Notes: generated from the letters alone by a model not told the origin. Shown: positions 1 through 11,435, counted from the first letter of the stretch. The stretch is 64,000 nucleotides of DNA from Siphonodentalium dalli (GCA_032622095.1 CP136066.1:52728609-52792608), one strand, 5' to 3'. A program made the numbers and translations.

Positions 1-702
1 AATGAAAAATATTTATCATTTCAGTTGTCACGGCTTCGGTTGTTAATCAACCGAGTTATAACATTTTAGTCCACACTAAAACTTCAAAAGTGTACGTGTA
101 AGTCGCGGCAGAATGCGGCTTCAAATAAAATATGCAAGCGGGTGTTATGTCGTGTTTTCACGGTTTTTATAGGATACTGTAAAACGATTGATGACGGCGA
201 GTCGATGCGCGGCCTTTTTGTTCACTCAAATTTGATAATTTGCACCCAAATCGACACAGGTGAACGTCTTATCCTATCAACTTGGAGCCAACGATTTGGT
301 GCTGTGTGGAACCCATGATCTACTGGTTCTACATCATTATACATGTTCTACAGGTACAGTCATATAGTATCATTATATATGGTACCGATGGGGGCTACTG
401 TCTTTCCGGAGTGCCCAAAATATTTTTTTTATCCAAGAGTGTAATATGCACTATTATATCTCACACTGACTGCACACTGCTATACTAATTTAAGACAGTA
501 CCCCAGTAGGATTCCTACTCGCCTACTATTCGTTTTCCATTTATAGTGCGACTCATTTCGCGCAATCGGGTTTCCACATGAAGACACGGCCAATCTGAAA
601 CTATAACTTATACGTCACGTTACTCGATTTTACAAGTGTCCGATCATAGATGTCCAATGTATTGAATAGTTTGTCACTTTAGTTTGACAGTCGGACAGTA
701 TA
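1..702. other. unannotated left edge
   Basis: AT-rich sequence with only short open frames and no recognisable domain, splice-flanked coding block or RNA gene. I see nothing supportable here. Confidence 0.5.
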
Positions 703-818
703 CAGTTGTCGCCCGCTGTCGAGGGAGACATTGAGATTTGTCACCCGCTCGAGAACGGAATTCCGTTCTCGATCGGGTGACAAATCCCGATGTCTCCCGA
801 GAAGAAGGGCAACAACTG
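703..818. repeat. foldback palindrome, copy 1
   Basis: This is a long imperfect inverted repeat. It begins CAGTTGTCGCCCG, ends GGGCAACAACTG and is centred on the palindrome GAACGGAATTCCGTTC at about 752-767. The arms contain matching GGGAGACAT/ATGTCTCCC and TTTGTCACCCG/CGGGTGACAAA blocks. A related copy lies at 1341-1446. It resembles a non-autonomous inverted-repeat transposon, but I could not define a target-site duplication. Confidence 0.7.
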
Positions 819-1152
819 TTTTGTTATCCGATTATACCACAGAAAAAACTCCTTGCCATCCACACGCACGATGTTGCACTGAGTTTAGAGTGCTTTCTTT
901 CCCGATTATGTATATTTTCATTAACTACTTTTCGTTCTGTTCCATAAACGATAGTCAAGTCGTTAAGCGTTTGATAATCAGCGTTTATTTACGATCATTT
1001 TGGTGGTTAAATCGTCAATATCGGTCCATGCAATGTAAACAAATAAGCCATATAGGTATGCTATCGCCTTCTGCAATGTGGACATGAACATATTGAATCA
1101 CCGCGATAAAAGTATCAACTTCAAAGTTCGAATATTAGTGTTCAATAAATAT

Positions 1153-1208
1153 ATGCAAATTAGCAAACACCACAACTGGTGTGTTTTGCGAATCCGTGGG
1201 GTATATAA
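1153..1208 (+). promoter_or_regulatory. octamer plus TATA-like arrangement, copy 1
   Basis: An ATGCAAAT octamer (1153-1160), followed by TAGCAAACACCAC, lies about 40 bp upstream of a TATATAA box (1202-1208). The same order recurs at 2140-2198. Octamer plus TATA is known from some metazoan promoters, including histone genes, but no open reading frame follows. It could equally be part of a duplicated repeat. Confidence 0.2.
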
Positions 1209-1340
1209 GATCTATGATTTTTAGTACATTATAGTGATGTGAAATAGAGTTACTGCAGTGTGTGTTTGGAGATAGTCTTGCATTATAACATCAGGCGGGC
1301 GGCAAAAACAAAGTCTCCCGGCTCAGCGGGCGACAGTATA

Positions 1341-1446
1341 CAGTTATCGCCCGCGATTGAGTGAGACACGGGGATTTGTCGCCCGCTCGAGACCTGGAAT
1401 GTCACCCGAGGGCCGCCGTGTCTCACGAAAACAAGGGTGATAACTG
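1341..1446. repeat. foldback palindrome, copy 2
   Basis: A diverged copy of the palindrome at 703-818. It starts CAGTTATCGCCCGCGATTGA, carries GAGACACGG/CCGTGTCTC arms, and ends GGGTGATAACTG. Arm pairing is clear but imperfect. Confidence 0.6.
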
Positions 1447-2139
1447 TTTTGTTATCTGACAATGGAGTACACACGAACCTCCGTGATATCAGGCATAAAT
1501 GCGCGCATATATTCTTTAATCCAGTTCGAAAAGTTAATTTTATGTTGGAATCATCGCTATTTAGAAAATAAAACATTCATAATCTGGATCAATTAACAGA
1601 ACCGTCATTTGCGCAGATATTCTCCGGTCAGTTTGCTGGTTGCACTGTGGAAATCGGTTCACGTAAAGAAGAGTAAAGCAATTTCGAAGTTGAGAAGCCA
1701 TGCAGCGAAATGTTCGGTTTCGTATCAAATGAGCGTGAATACGTCGACAGATGTGTTAATTTCCAGAATGCTAAAATGTGGAACTAACACGTTGTAGTAG
1801 TGCAAAAAGAAATTGACATCTGTCACAGATCGTTACGCAACATAAGGGTATTCTCTGAAGTCTGATGAATGTATTGAAGAAAAGAAATAATCAATTGATA
1901 AACAGCAAAGAGTGGCTATTTTATCTAGTACATAAACGTAGTTGTAACGTATGTACATCGTATGTGCAATTGTCTGCAGCATACCAACTACATAATGAAG
2001 TTTATCTATTTGTCCCACGGTCTTTATTATTGATATAAAAAGGTCCAATATGAATATTACACCTTATAACAGATATGTGTCTGTGATAACACCATTTATA
2101 CATAGCGTGCTTTAATTGCAAATAAAAAAACACACAATT

Positions 2140-2460
2140 ATGCAAATTAGCAAACACCACAGTTCGCGGTTGTTATGAAACAGTGTGGTTTATAAAAACA
2201 GTGTTTTTCGAAATTATCAGAGCGCTTTCAGAGAATCTCTGTGCGGTGAGTTCTTCGTAGTTCTGTGTTTACTGGTAACAGCTGAGCGGTCAATAACTGA
2301 GACAATGTTACCCTCGAGGGTGATATGGTGATTTATCGCCCGCCATGTGACGCACTCTCAGCCAATCAGAAGAGAGGAAAATGGGATGAAGGATAACAAT
2401 GTGATTTGTCGCCCGGCACGTGGCAGGAAATGGGCCAATCAGAAGGGTGGAAAATAGGGA
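2140..2460 (+). promoter_or_regulatory. octamer, TATA-like and two CCAAT-box motifs
   Basis: The second copy of the octamer/TATA arrangement has ATGCAAAT at 2140-2147 and TTTATAAAA at about 2189. Two GCCAATCAGAAG elements follow (about 2351 and 2434), each close to a CGCCCG block related to the palindromes further left. NF-Y binds CCAAT boxes in known promoters, but no gene is visible downstream. Regulatory function is only a possibility. Confidence 0.2.
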
Positions 2461-2925
2461 GGAGGGTAACAATCCTAATTTGTGAATGCCAGTGAACGGT
2501 AATTGTAACTTCATTTTTTGTTTTCATCGAATATGTCAAATTTTACTTTTTAAATTTCGCCAAAATGAATTTGCTAACAAAACGATGAATTTATTGAAAT
2601 AAATACACAAACACGAAGATCAGTTGTTAGTTGTAACTATTAACAGTGTTCGCTCCCCTGCCATTTACAAAAAGATTGTTGTAAGTTTTGAAATCTGACA
2701 TAATTTGTTTGAGAATTCATACCAGTTTTCGATACAATATAGTAAATAATCCACGTCTTATCGTTGATTATGCCAAAACTAGTGGTCGCCTGCAACTCGT
2801 GGATTATTCCTCGTCTCGGACCAGTATTTTGGCATAGTCAACTCCCAAGCCAAGCATTATCTTTCTAATATTCCACAGCTAGCTACTTCATATCCCTTTG
2901 ATACATGTGGAGGCAGTGTGGATGT
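2461..2925. other. unannotated stretch
   Basis: I see no gene, repeat array or inverted repeat here beyond short AT-rich runs. Confidence 0.4.
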
Positions 2926-3285
2926 GGGGTGGAGGTAGGTGGCGACTGGGTGGATGTGTGGTGGCGCAGGGTGTAGGTGTAGTGTCGACAGGGTGGATGT
3001 GTAGTGTCGACAGAGTGTAGGTGTAGTGTCGACAGGGTGTAGGTGCAGTGTCGACAGGGTGGAGATGTGGTGGCGACATGGTGAAGGTGTGGTGGATGCG
3101 TGGTGGCGACAGGGTGTAGGTGTAGTGTCGATAGGGTGGAGATGTGGTTGCGACAGGGTGAAGGTGGGGTGGCGACAGGGTGAATGTGGGGTGGCGACAG
3201 GGTGAAGGTGGGGTGGCGACAGGGTGAAGGTGGGGTGGCGACAGGGTGAATGTGGGGTGGCGACAGGGTGAGGGTGGGGTGGGCA
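2926..3285. repeat. G-rich 22-24 bp minisatellite
   Basis: About 15 tandem units carry the core GTGGCGACAGGGTGAAGGTG. The right end is a homogeneous 22-bp register (about 3150-3280) and the left end is a diverged 24-bp register with GTGTCGACAGGGTGTAGGT. The + strand is strongly purine-rich with many GG and GGGG runs. The long minus-strand open frames across it are repeat artefacts rich in His, Pro and Thr. Confidence 0.9.
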
Positions 3286-3297
3286 TTGATTTCCCAA

Positions 3298-3800
3298 CCA
3301 GTATTTAGTGTGACATTTGTTGTTTTAGACCGACAGTCTCATATTATGTTCTTAATTTAGGTAACATTGGTCTAATTAATATATGGCTATCAGTTGGAAA
3401 TTTCCCAACTTAAGTGGTGTCATTGAAATTCCATGACAAGTGGCTGCATGCATGAGGTGGAACCTTCCGGAATTGGATATTTCAAAGGGTCTGGTTCAAG
3501 TGGGTGCAACTTGGAAAGGCTTTTTGTAATTTAATATTGATGTTAAATGAAAAAAAACATTGTATAACTTATATACCCTTTCAGGACAGTCTTAATGGCT
3601 ATTTTTGTATAGCCGAAGAGATTTTTACCGCGACACTCGCCTACATCTGAATTAAACGACTCTATTCTATAATGCCTTGGTATGCATATCATTTACTCAA
3701 TCTGTTTATGATATGTTTAGTCATGAAATCGGGTTTTATAAAATATATGTTGTTGCAATTGTGGCCCGGAGAGATACACTCTCTCGAAAGAGCTAATTCC
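3298..3800. other. unannotated stretch
   Basis: No supportable gene. The right end approaches the inverted repeat of a Tc1/mariner relic. Confidence 0.4.
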
Positions 3801-3810
3801 CCAACTACGG

Positions 3811-3950
3811 TATATAAACACATCAAAAAAAGAAAGTTCCCTCCTAATATAATATGTAATATTTTCGGAAATATTGGGTGTATTTTTGAGCTAGCGACAC
3901 AATCCACTCGAAGGACAGCCATGTGCGTGGTGTTACGACTGACTGATCAT
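3811..3950. repeat. left inverted repeat of Tc1/mariner relic
   Basis: Blocks such as TATAAACACATCAAAAAAAG, AATATTTTCGGAAATATTGG and GACACAATCC..GAAGGACAGCCATG recur in inverted order at about 4590-4765. The outer end cannot be fixed, because similarity fades left of about 3811. Confidence 0.6.
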
Positions 3951-3974
3951 CGATTGAATGGGAGTGGGGTAGAT

Positions 3975-4275
3975 TTAATAAAATGACAAAAGAGATAACA
4001 ATGAGATTTTATTCAACGAATCAATATTGTAGACACCGTGTCGTTGGATAACCTGCTGGTATCGTGGTAGCATGATGTCGATTGGAGGGGCGATTCTACG
4101 CTTTGGAATGTTCCTCCATTCATCCTGCAACAGACAGTGCATGTCACCGAGCATGGTGTGGTCATTGACACGATGATAAACAACTCTCTTCAGTTGGTCC
4201 CATAAATGTTCTGGGCTCCTACATTCAGATTCCCATTAACAGTGACAAGTTCAGTCTTATGTGTGGTGCTGATAC
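3975..4275 (-). pseudogene. Tc1/mariner-type transposase C-terminal remnant
   Basis: The minus strand reads a fragment with EHLWDQLKR, then LLQDEWRNIPKRRI and a trailing VIQRHGVYNI. This is the familiar C-terminal end of Tc1-like DDE transposases (W-D-x-L-K-R and E-W-x-x-I-P). Just upstream in translation order an ELVTVNGNLNV block matches the preceding conserved strand, but in another frame, so part of the gene has been deleted. A stop follows at 3975-3977. It sits between inverted repeats at 3811-3950 and 4590-4765, as expected for a dead Tc1/mariner element. The DDE residues lie in the missing portion. Confidence 0.6.
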
Positions 4276-4589
4276 ATACCACTCGTGGACGGGGAACATG
4301 TTTTATGGAGAAATTCAATAGCTATGCCTCTGTTTTTTGGGTTGGTATTCGACCTATCACTGGTTGAATTCAACCTTCCCAGCTAAAGGGGTATGGAATG
4401 ACTGAAGGGAATGAGTATGGACCGGGTACATACTGTTCCCATTCGGCACATTTATGCTCTAAAGCATACAGGGGGACTCACGACATCATTTTCTGACAAA
4501 AACTACAGGCAGTACACAACGTGTAATCAAGGAACCAATACTGTGGCCGAGATCACTCTTCCTGTGTGTTTGCCGTTTTTGAAAAGCAC

Positions 4590-4765
4590 TCGTGCTCAGT
4601 CGTCCGTAACACTACTTACATGGCTGTCCTTCGCAGCACGGATTGTGTCTCTAGCTCCAGTAATCATTTGTGGAAAGTTTCACCAAAATGCAACCAATAT
4701 CTCCGAAAATATTACACATTATATTAGGAAGGGGCTTTCTTTTTTATGTGTTTATATCGTTTGGA
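4590..4765. repeat. right inverted repeat of Tc1/mariner relic
   Basis: The reverse complement matches 3811-3950, including the AATATTTTCGG block and the GAAGGACAGCCATG block. The arms are about 140-170 bp with small indels. With the transposase remnant between them this defines a decayed element of roughly 1 kb. Confidence 0.6.
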
Positions 4766-4981
4766 AAGTGCACAACGGGAATATCCACCCACGCACTACC
4801 ACATAGACATGAGTATAGAAACTAAAACATCAGACAATCATTTTTTAATGCTTTTATTTGCCCAACCATTAATGCATGGAATACAAAGTGAAACTGTGGG
4901 GTGAGTGCTTTTCTGTTCTATGTCTAGTTTAGTGGAATTTTTTTATTTCAATTGTGGGTATCGTTTGTTTCACAGTGATGT

Positions 4982-5436
4982 TTAACCCTTTACCCAACAA
5001 ACCGGTCAAAAACGCCCAAATAAAGCTTCAACAGCCTAAAATATCTTCGGTCTGTCTCAATAACACCATACAAATATGGATATCATTGGAACCAGTTCAT
5101 TGACCACATTGTGATGGTTACAGTTATGCCCTGTGCCAATGCATTCTCTTATATATGCGAGTCGACCATATGTCGCCTCGCATATATAAGAGAATGCATT
5201 GGCCTAAAAAAATCTGTTTTTAACACCATTTTTCTTACATTCTTTAACAATTTTATAATTTTTTCTTACATTTTTTAAAAATTTTATAATATTTTTCTAC
5301 ATTCTTTGACAATTTTATCATTTTTAATATGTGTTAAGCCAATGCATTCTCTTATATATGCGAGGCGACCTATGGTCGACTCGCATATATAAGAGAATGC
5401 ATTGGCACAGTGCCGTTATGTTGGGTAAAGGGTTAA
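4982..5436. mobile_element. piggyBac-type MITE with two nested palindromes, copy 1
   Basis: The element is bounded by TTAA on both sides (4982-4985, 5433-5436) and has a 14-bp terminal inverted repeat, CCCTTTACCCAACA. TTAA targets and CCC-starting ends are piggyBac hallmarks. Inside are two 69-bp near-perfect palindromes (5135-5203, 5338-5406) starting GCCAATGCATTCTCTTATAT. AT-rich TTCTTACATTCTTTAACAATTTT-like runs separate them. There is no transposase, so it is non-autonomous. A second complete copy, inverted, lies at 36189-36588. Confidence 0.8.
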
Positions 5437-5749
5437 ATTCGCAATTTGATCACTGTTATATATTGATAGTTGATTTGTTTTCGTTTCTGTTGAACGGGTC
5501 ACCATTCTGATCAGCTATCAAAGAAGAATAACTCTAAACTAATAACAATCTCCGTGATCGGAACAGCTGATGTTTAACATAATTTGTCAGCGGGGCATCA
5601 AAAACATGCATACATGATCGGGTTTCTCCCATATATCCGGCTGAGGTGTACCTGGTGGCACTAATGTAGAGGTTTTCCAAAACAGAGTGTAATAGTGGTC
5701 AAAGGTATATGCAAGGTTCCAAGCTACTTTTTAAAATCATATTTTACTT

Positions 5750-5755
5750 TTTATT
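5750..5755 (-). terminator. candidate poly(A) signal for the EGF/lectin gene
   Basis: AATAAA on the minus strand lies about 390 nt downstream of the stop at 6146. The surrounding 5437-6145 stretch shows no other feature. It is the nearest canonical hexamer I found, but it is weak evidence by itself. Confidence 0.3.
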
Positions 5756-6145
5756 CAGGTAATTCCTATTGTACAGTTTTATAACTAGAAATAGGGAAAT
5801 CGATTCTGCAATCATATGTGAACCCATTATATACTAAATTGATTCCCCTGTGTAATCATCGGAATGTTGTGGTATTAATTTGGCGGATGTAACATAAGGA
5901 GACAGCCAAACATATCGCGCATGTTTCTTTGTGGGAGATGGGAGATGTTTAGAACATATGTTCAACAATCGGCGTATTGCCTATATGAACGTCTGTTGAT
6001 CTTATTACCTGAACACTACACACGATAACTATTTGTTAAAGAATATTTAGCAAAATAAAGGGTTCATAAGGTGAATTCTAAAATACGTTTCCGCCAGGTC
6101 CTCATCCAATGGGAGTTTCTGTTCTAGTGGGGCGCACTGTTACTC

Positions 6146-6390
6146 TTAATTGAAGAAATCTTGGCACAGCCAGAGGTTTTGTTGATCGTTCGTATTTTTG
6201 AACAGTGACGTTTGGGCGCTCCCGCTTTGAGCAAAGATCACCAGATAATCCTTCGATGCTGTGGTTTGTGCCGTAGGATCCCACCAACCGTTAGTCTCCA
6301 GCTGGGAATGCGTATATAAATCCTGGTCGGTATAGTCTGATACGAATCTGAGTGGATCAGCCAGCTCCAAACCAGTGATCCAGAACTCCT
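6146..6390 (-). CDS. exon 12: C-terminal half of C-type-lectin-like domain, with stop
   Basis: The acceptor is TTTTCGTCCACAG, and the frame then runs 80 codons to TAA at 6146. It opens EFWITGLEL, the typical buried strand of C-type lectin folds, continues with TNGWWDP and DYLVIFA, and closes LWLCQ, where the last cysteine of the fold normally sits. The WND and EPN/QPD calcium-sugar motifs of classical lectins are absent, and only one cysteine is present. Binding, if any, is therefore probably not classical mannose or galactose recognition. Phase fits the donor at 8102/8103. No membrane anchor follows, so the protein ends with this domain. Confidence 0.75.
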
Positions 6391-8102
6391 CTGTGGACGA
6401 AAATATTTAACAACGTCACGTGACACAATTTCAACCAACCAACATGCTGCTTTCAGATTCCACCGGCGAACAAATAACATAAAGTGTGAATATAAAGATT
6501 CCAATTATGATATGATAGACATAAAGAGCGTTTGTTTTACTTATCTGTGAAAAATGGCTGTGACCATGCACGGTAAGTCTTGTTTCAGAGCACATGAAGA
6601 CGGTATATTGACATTTCGTATATGCCTCAACCTATCTTTTACCTCCATCGAAATTACGTTGAAAACAGTTATAAGTTCGAATGAGCCATGTCTCTTTAAT
6701 ATAACAGAATATATTAGCAGTATAAACCAAACCCAATCAATTCAATGCAATATTTCAGTAAGCCTTCAGTAAGCCTTCAGTAAGCCTTCAGTAAGCCTGC
6801 CACAAATGAAATAGCTAGTTGATGAACTTCAACTCTTTCTATTGTTATCTGTCGTACAATCTATACGGTGGCCAAGAGGTCGGGGATTATGGATGTATTA
6901 CCACAATGATTAATTTGTTCTTGTGTATATGCTATTATTTAATTTTGGGAAATATTTAGACCAATATAGATAGTATGCTACGCCAATGACAATAAAGGAG
7001 GAAGTAGTCAATTAATACATAACATCCAACTTAAAATTGTGTTGTGAAATTGGAGGTCAGTCTTGAAAATGCTGATTTGTTTACACTTTGCTTTGACAAA
7101 TCACTATCTTTCCAAAAGACAACCAAGGCGGCCAGGTATTTTAATATAATTCAAATGTAATGCATATGTAGTTAAATTACATGCCTTTTGGTGAAATAAT
7201 GCGAACAAAGGTTGCACTACACATTACTGTGCATTACTTTTAAAAAGAGGTGCATTGTAATGCATCACCATTACACACCACCATTACCTCACCTATGGTA
7301 TGTAGATTATAAGGAGATGTTGAATTTGTATTTAAGACGTTTATAGAGTATATTAGGTGTCTTATAAATGGCTGGATTTATTAAATCACGTTAATGACTT
7401 ACTAATTTTAAATCCAAAAGCGAAGATAGATTTGCGAAGTAGATCCAGATATGCTAAGACAACGCAGAGTTACCGGAGATTACGATTGGTAAAAGTTAAG
7501 GGTCAGACGCACGTTTTGTCAAAATGTCCTGGTATTTCAAAATGAAGTTCTCAAAATATTTCAGGAATTTATTTGTGATATTTGGTACAAGCGAATGCTG
7601 TGACACATAAATTGCTAACCGTCAACCCATTGGACATTATAACCTCATTTGCTTTACTTCGATGGCATGAAACCTATTTAAAATTCCACTATCTTCCGGT
7701 ACCAAGAACTGTAAAATATATCTTTTCAAAAGTACAGTTCATATTATATCCATGCTATCATATCTGAAGATCACGAGGAAACTACATGTATCCATAAATA
7801 ATTTTCTATATTTGAGAATTTTCGTTCGATAACTGTTGACCAATGAAAAATGGGTCTGATGTGAGCTCAATGTCGTGTTTTCACCACAAAGTTAAGCTGA
7901 CTACCATATGTATGTGACCTTATGCCAGTTGATTGCTCCCTACTTGGGTGGACCGGAGGCATGGACGCTCTTTATAAGCGGCGGTCACTGGATTATTGCC
8001 AGGATGAAACACATTCAAAATGTGTTAACACTTCCTCTTTTGACAGTCGATACACAATTGCTGGGACAACACTCATTCGGATTAGTTGGTGACGTAACTT
8101 AC
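6391..8102 (-). other. intron 11
   Basis: Phase-1 intron between the two lectin-domain exons, GTAAGT...CCACAG on the minus strand. It holds a small 11-bp tandem repeat (6754-6797) and otherwise nothing I can identify. Confidence 0.6.
6754..6797. repeat. 11-bp tandem repeat
   Basis: Four exact copies of TTCAGTAAGCC in tandem. Small intronic minisatellite. Confidence 0.9.
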
Positions 8103-8312
8103 GTTGTGGTTGCAATTCACACAATATTACAGCCTGCTGCAACCATGCACCAACGGCTTCAATGTTGCTGGCGTCGACAGTTAATAGGCCTCCATAGGTA
8201 GTGTCACACAGCTCTTTAGCGTCGGCTCTGTTCATCTTATTTTTGCCACATATCGTATCTTTCGGACTTGCATGGCATTCTCCATCAATCTCAATTTCGC
8301 CATTTCTGCATA
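8103..8312 (-). CDS. exon 11: N-terminal half of C-type-lectin-like domain
   Basis: This 210-bp exon (70 codons, phase 1-1) has acceptor ATTATACAG and donor GTAAGT. The frame begins CRNGEIEIDGEC and continues with NRADAKELCDTTYGGLLTVD, which fits helix 1 and strand 2 of the C-type lectin fold: an aromatic/Ala-rich helix ending in Cys, then GG-x-L. IEAVGAWLQQA then fits helix 2. It joins in frame to exon 12 at FWITGLEL, where the fold continues. Cysteines before the fold suggest the long-form domain with an N-terminal hairpin. The next exon upstream in the model is the EGF at 24806-24919. Confidence 0.7.
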
Positions 8313-8448
8313 CTGTATAATGTATGAACGTATGGCTAATGTATGCACGAATGGATACCATATGAACAAATGGATAATGTAGTAGACATCTTTCGCACAA
8401 TGGACCTTTACGTATAAGAATTGTGAATAGCTAATGGGAGGCCCCTAC

Positions 8449-8460
8449 CCCCCCCCCCCC
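8449..8460. repeat. poly-C tract
   Basis: A run of about 12 C residues within GGCCCCTACC...TTCGTACG. Nearby 8463-8770 contains repeated GTACGCCGTATTCC-like words but no gene. Confidence 0.8.
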
Positions 8461-9899
8461 TTCGTACGCCGTATTCCATGCCCTGCTATGAGGTACACCG
8501 TATTCCGGCCCCTCTGTTAGGAGGTATTCGGTATTCCAAAAATACCGGTATTCGTACGCCGACCTTCCAAAAAATGATCATAATAATAATATAATAATAT
8601 AAATGCGATTTTTTTCACAATAAATTCACGGTTTGACATACATATCATCGATCGTCGTCATTTTATACCATTTTAGACGTGGACACTGCGGGATGACCGG
8701 CGTACGTACGGCAATAGAAAATGTATCCACATGGATGTTAACTGGTATTCCGTATTTCCGTATTCCAGGGGGTGGGGGTGTGGGCCTCTAATGGTGGTCA
8801 CAAATTTGTCGGACGGCCCAAAAATCTTTTCGCAGAAATGACGACTGTAATACAACTCCGTGTATATAATTATATCATTATTTCAGACAGTTCAGTCCAC
8901 ATTGTTTGTGTTCACATAAATGACTAAAGTATATACATACAGCAGGTAAATTTGAGAGTGAATATGGCGTCTTGGTGCAGACATTTGTCAGAGTGGATAA
9001 TTCGTATATATACACTATTTCGTTCAATGTGTTGACATGTCTGAAGTGTTTACTATGTCTGATGTCATTTACTCTACTTGCTCACAATCCCACGAAAATA
9101 ACACACGAACTTTCGTCTCAATATTGGCGTAGACAGCACTCATCAATTGCGAATATACGAATGGACAAGCACTACATCTTTGAGCATAGCTCATACAGAG
9201 CAGAAATGCATTATTGAAACAAACACGTAAATGTACAGTTTGCGTAATTAAATTAATTATCTTGACATTATACCATAGCTAGCAAAAAAAGGAGAAATAT
9301 GTATCGGGGGAAAAACTGAACAGTTAACAGCTTGAGAACATTTGAAAAGTTTCTTAGTAATTAATTAGCTCTGAGTTAATAGCCCGAAATTGACTGCATT
9401 ATTTGTTTTCATTATAATATATGGGGATATGATGCTATATTATGCAGTTAAAAATTTAACTCAACATTATAATACAAACTAGGATTTAAATTTCTGAAAT
9501 GCCAGAAATTTTATACTTCCATGGAATATTTAATTTTTAATGAACACAATCTTTATATTATATGGAAATTATATATTAAATAATTAAAAGAAATGAATGA
9601 GAAAAAGATCATAGACATGGATTGTAAGTTCAGAATTTTGACCTGTTGGTAATTATTAATGATATATGCGGATTTATTCACTCTTGTTACGATTGTTATA
9701 ATGATACTAATATTATGCAATACGCCACAACCCTGGCTGCTAATTTATAACAAACACTCTCACACTACATAAGCGAAATACTACATACCACTGTAAGCCA
9801 TGAAAGTCTTAAGATATATATCATTAATATAATGCTACGGCCGTGCAACATTCTATAGTCGTTCGCTCAAAAACTTAGAAAATCGCACTAAAGTTGCAC

Positions 9900-11320
9900 A
9901 TAGATACTACCCATCACATCCACTCGTCAATTTTGCATTATCTGGATTCGAGATTCCACCCCCACTCCCATTGAGTTTTGGTGGAATTTTTCAAAACGTG
10001 TGAACCATTCCTAACCGAGCTCTCCGTTGGGCAGGTTGCTTTTATAGCAGAGCGGTCAAAATTTGCGGGCAATCTGACAGTATACCGACGTACCTGTCCC
10101 TGCATTATATTAATATTAATAAATGTCCTAGTGTATACAGTCATCCGGTGGTATTTTCCTATTAACATGTGAATGCATGTAATATCGGGCACTTAATCCT
10201 GATTAACTCATTGCGCATTTATTTTAAAAGTTAGTACATGTCACGGAATTTGCCGAAAGCCTCGACCCGCACCGATGCAAGCTCTCTGTTAAACGGATTG
10301 CTTTTAAACAACGACAGTCAAACTTCCAGGATGTATCTATTGTATACCGATGTACCTGCTAGCGCATTTCACTCGCTCCTTCATTAGCCTGTTTGAATTT
10401 GACGGGAATATTGGATAATTTCGAGTTTTGCCATATATCTATGGCAGGCTGTGTTAATCTGCATGTAGTGCGTATTACGCTATATCGCGTCGCCACTAGT
10501 AAACCCTTTGCTCTGAAACTTAAGAAATTGCACCAGAGTTGGGCGTTGATACCCCCTATCACACCCGCTCATCAGCAAAATTGTAACTCCGTATTTGATA
10601 TTTTGAAGTATTTTTCAACTTTTGGTTTTTGTTGGAATTTGCCAATTTGAACCCACCTGAACACGAGTTCTCCGTTGGTCAGGTTGCTTTGATAGTAGAG
10701 CGGTCAAACTTTCGGATATTATCAGAAGTATATCGACGTACCTGCTCCTGCATTAGCTCGCTCCTTCATTAACCCGGTCGGATTTGGCGAGAAAAATAGG
10801 TTAGTGATACAGCACTTAACAAAACTTATTTACATTATAAAGCCTCGCTACGAGTAAACCTTCGACCTTAGCGCCAATTAAGCAGACATCAATAAGTTGC
10901 CCTTGGATACTATCTATCATATGTACTACGCAGAAAATTTTTAGCTCGATGTTTCATTTTTTAGACAATTTCCCCCCTTTGATTTTTGTTGGAATTTGCA
11001 AAAAGTCTGAACCCACCGAACCTCGCTCGCTGTTGGGCAGGTTTCTGTTATAGTAGAGCTATCAAACTTCGGGGGCCTACCTGTGAGATACCAGTATATC
11101 CGCTCCTGCATTAACCTTGCTCATCAATTAGCCCATTGGAATTGGCGCCAAAAATATGTCATTTTCTTGTCCATGCTGTAGATCGGTAACGGTTGGGACA
11201 AAAAACTGATAAATGGTATATTCCGGTCCGAATCACTCTTCCCATCTGGAGCACGCAATAAAAATATTATTCCGCTGGACTTGTTTTTTTTTTTTTTTTT
11301 GCTAAATCTGACGTTTACAT
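9900..11320. repeat. degenerate tandem repeats of about 350 bp, block 1
   Basis: A diverged module recurs at about 10010, 10275, 10658 and 11019. It contains CTCCGTTGGGCAGGTTGCTTT, then a TAGCAGAGCGGTCAAA-like run, then CGACGTACCTGCTCCTGCAT, then a TTCATTAGCCCG..TTGG-like run. Spacing is irregular (roughly 270-380 bp) and identity is low, so the array is old. Short ORFs across it are not conserved between units. Confidence 0.6.
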
Positions 11321-11324
11321 CCGC

Positions 11325-11435
11325 CACCGGTCAGCCTGGTCTCACCACCCTCGGCCTGGTCTCACCACCCCGACATGGTATCACCACCAGGCATGGTCTC
11401 GTCGCCTCCCCGATATGGTCTCACCCTCTCCCATG
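11325..11435. repeat. short CTGGTCTCACCACC tandem repeat
   Basis: About five diverged units of a TGGTCTCACCACC word at 17-22 bp spacing, next to a poly-T run at 11284-11300. Confidence 0.7.

Noticed and set aside
2857-3297. Long minus-strand open frames rich in His/Pro/Thr
   Set aside because: They are translations of the 22-24 bp G-rich minisatellite, with no start context, domain or splice support.
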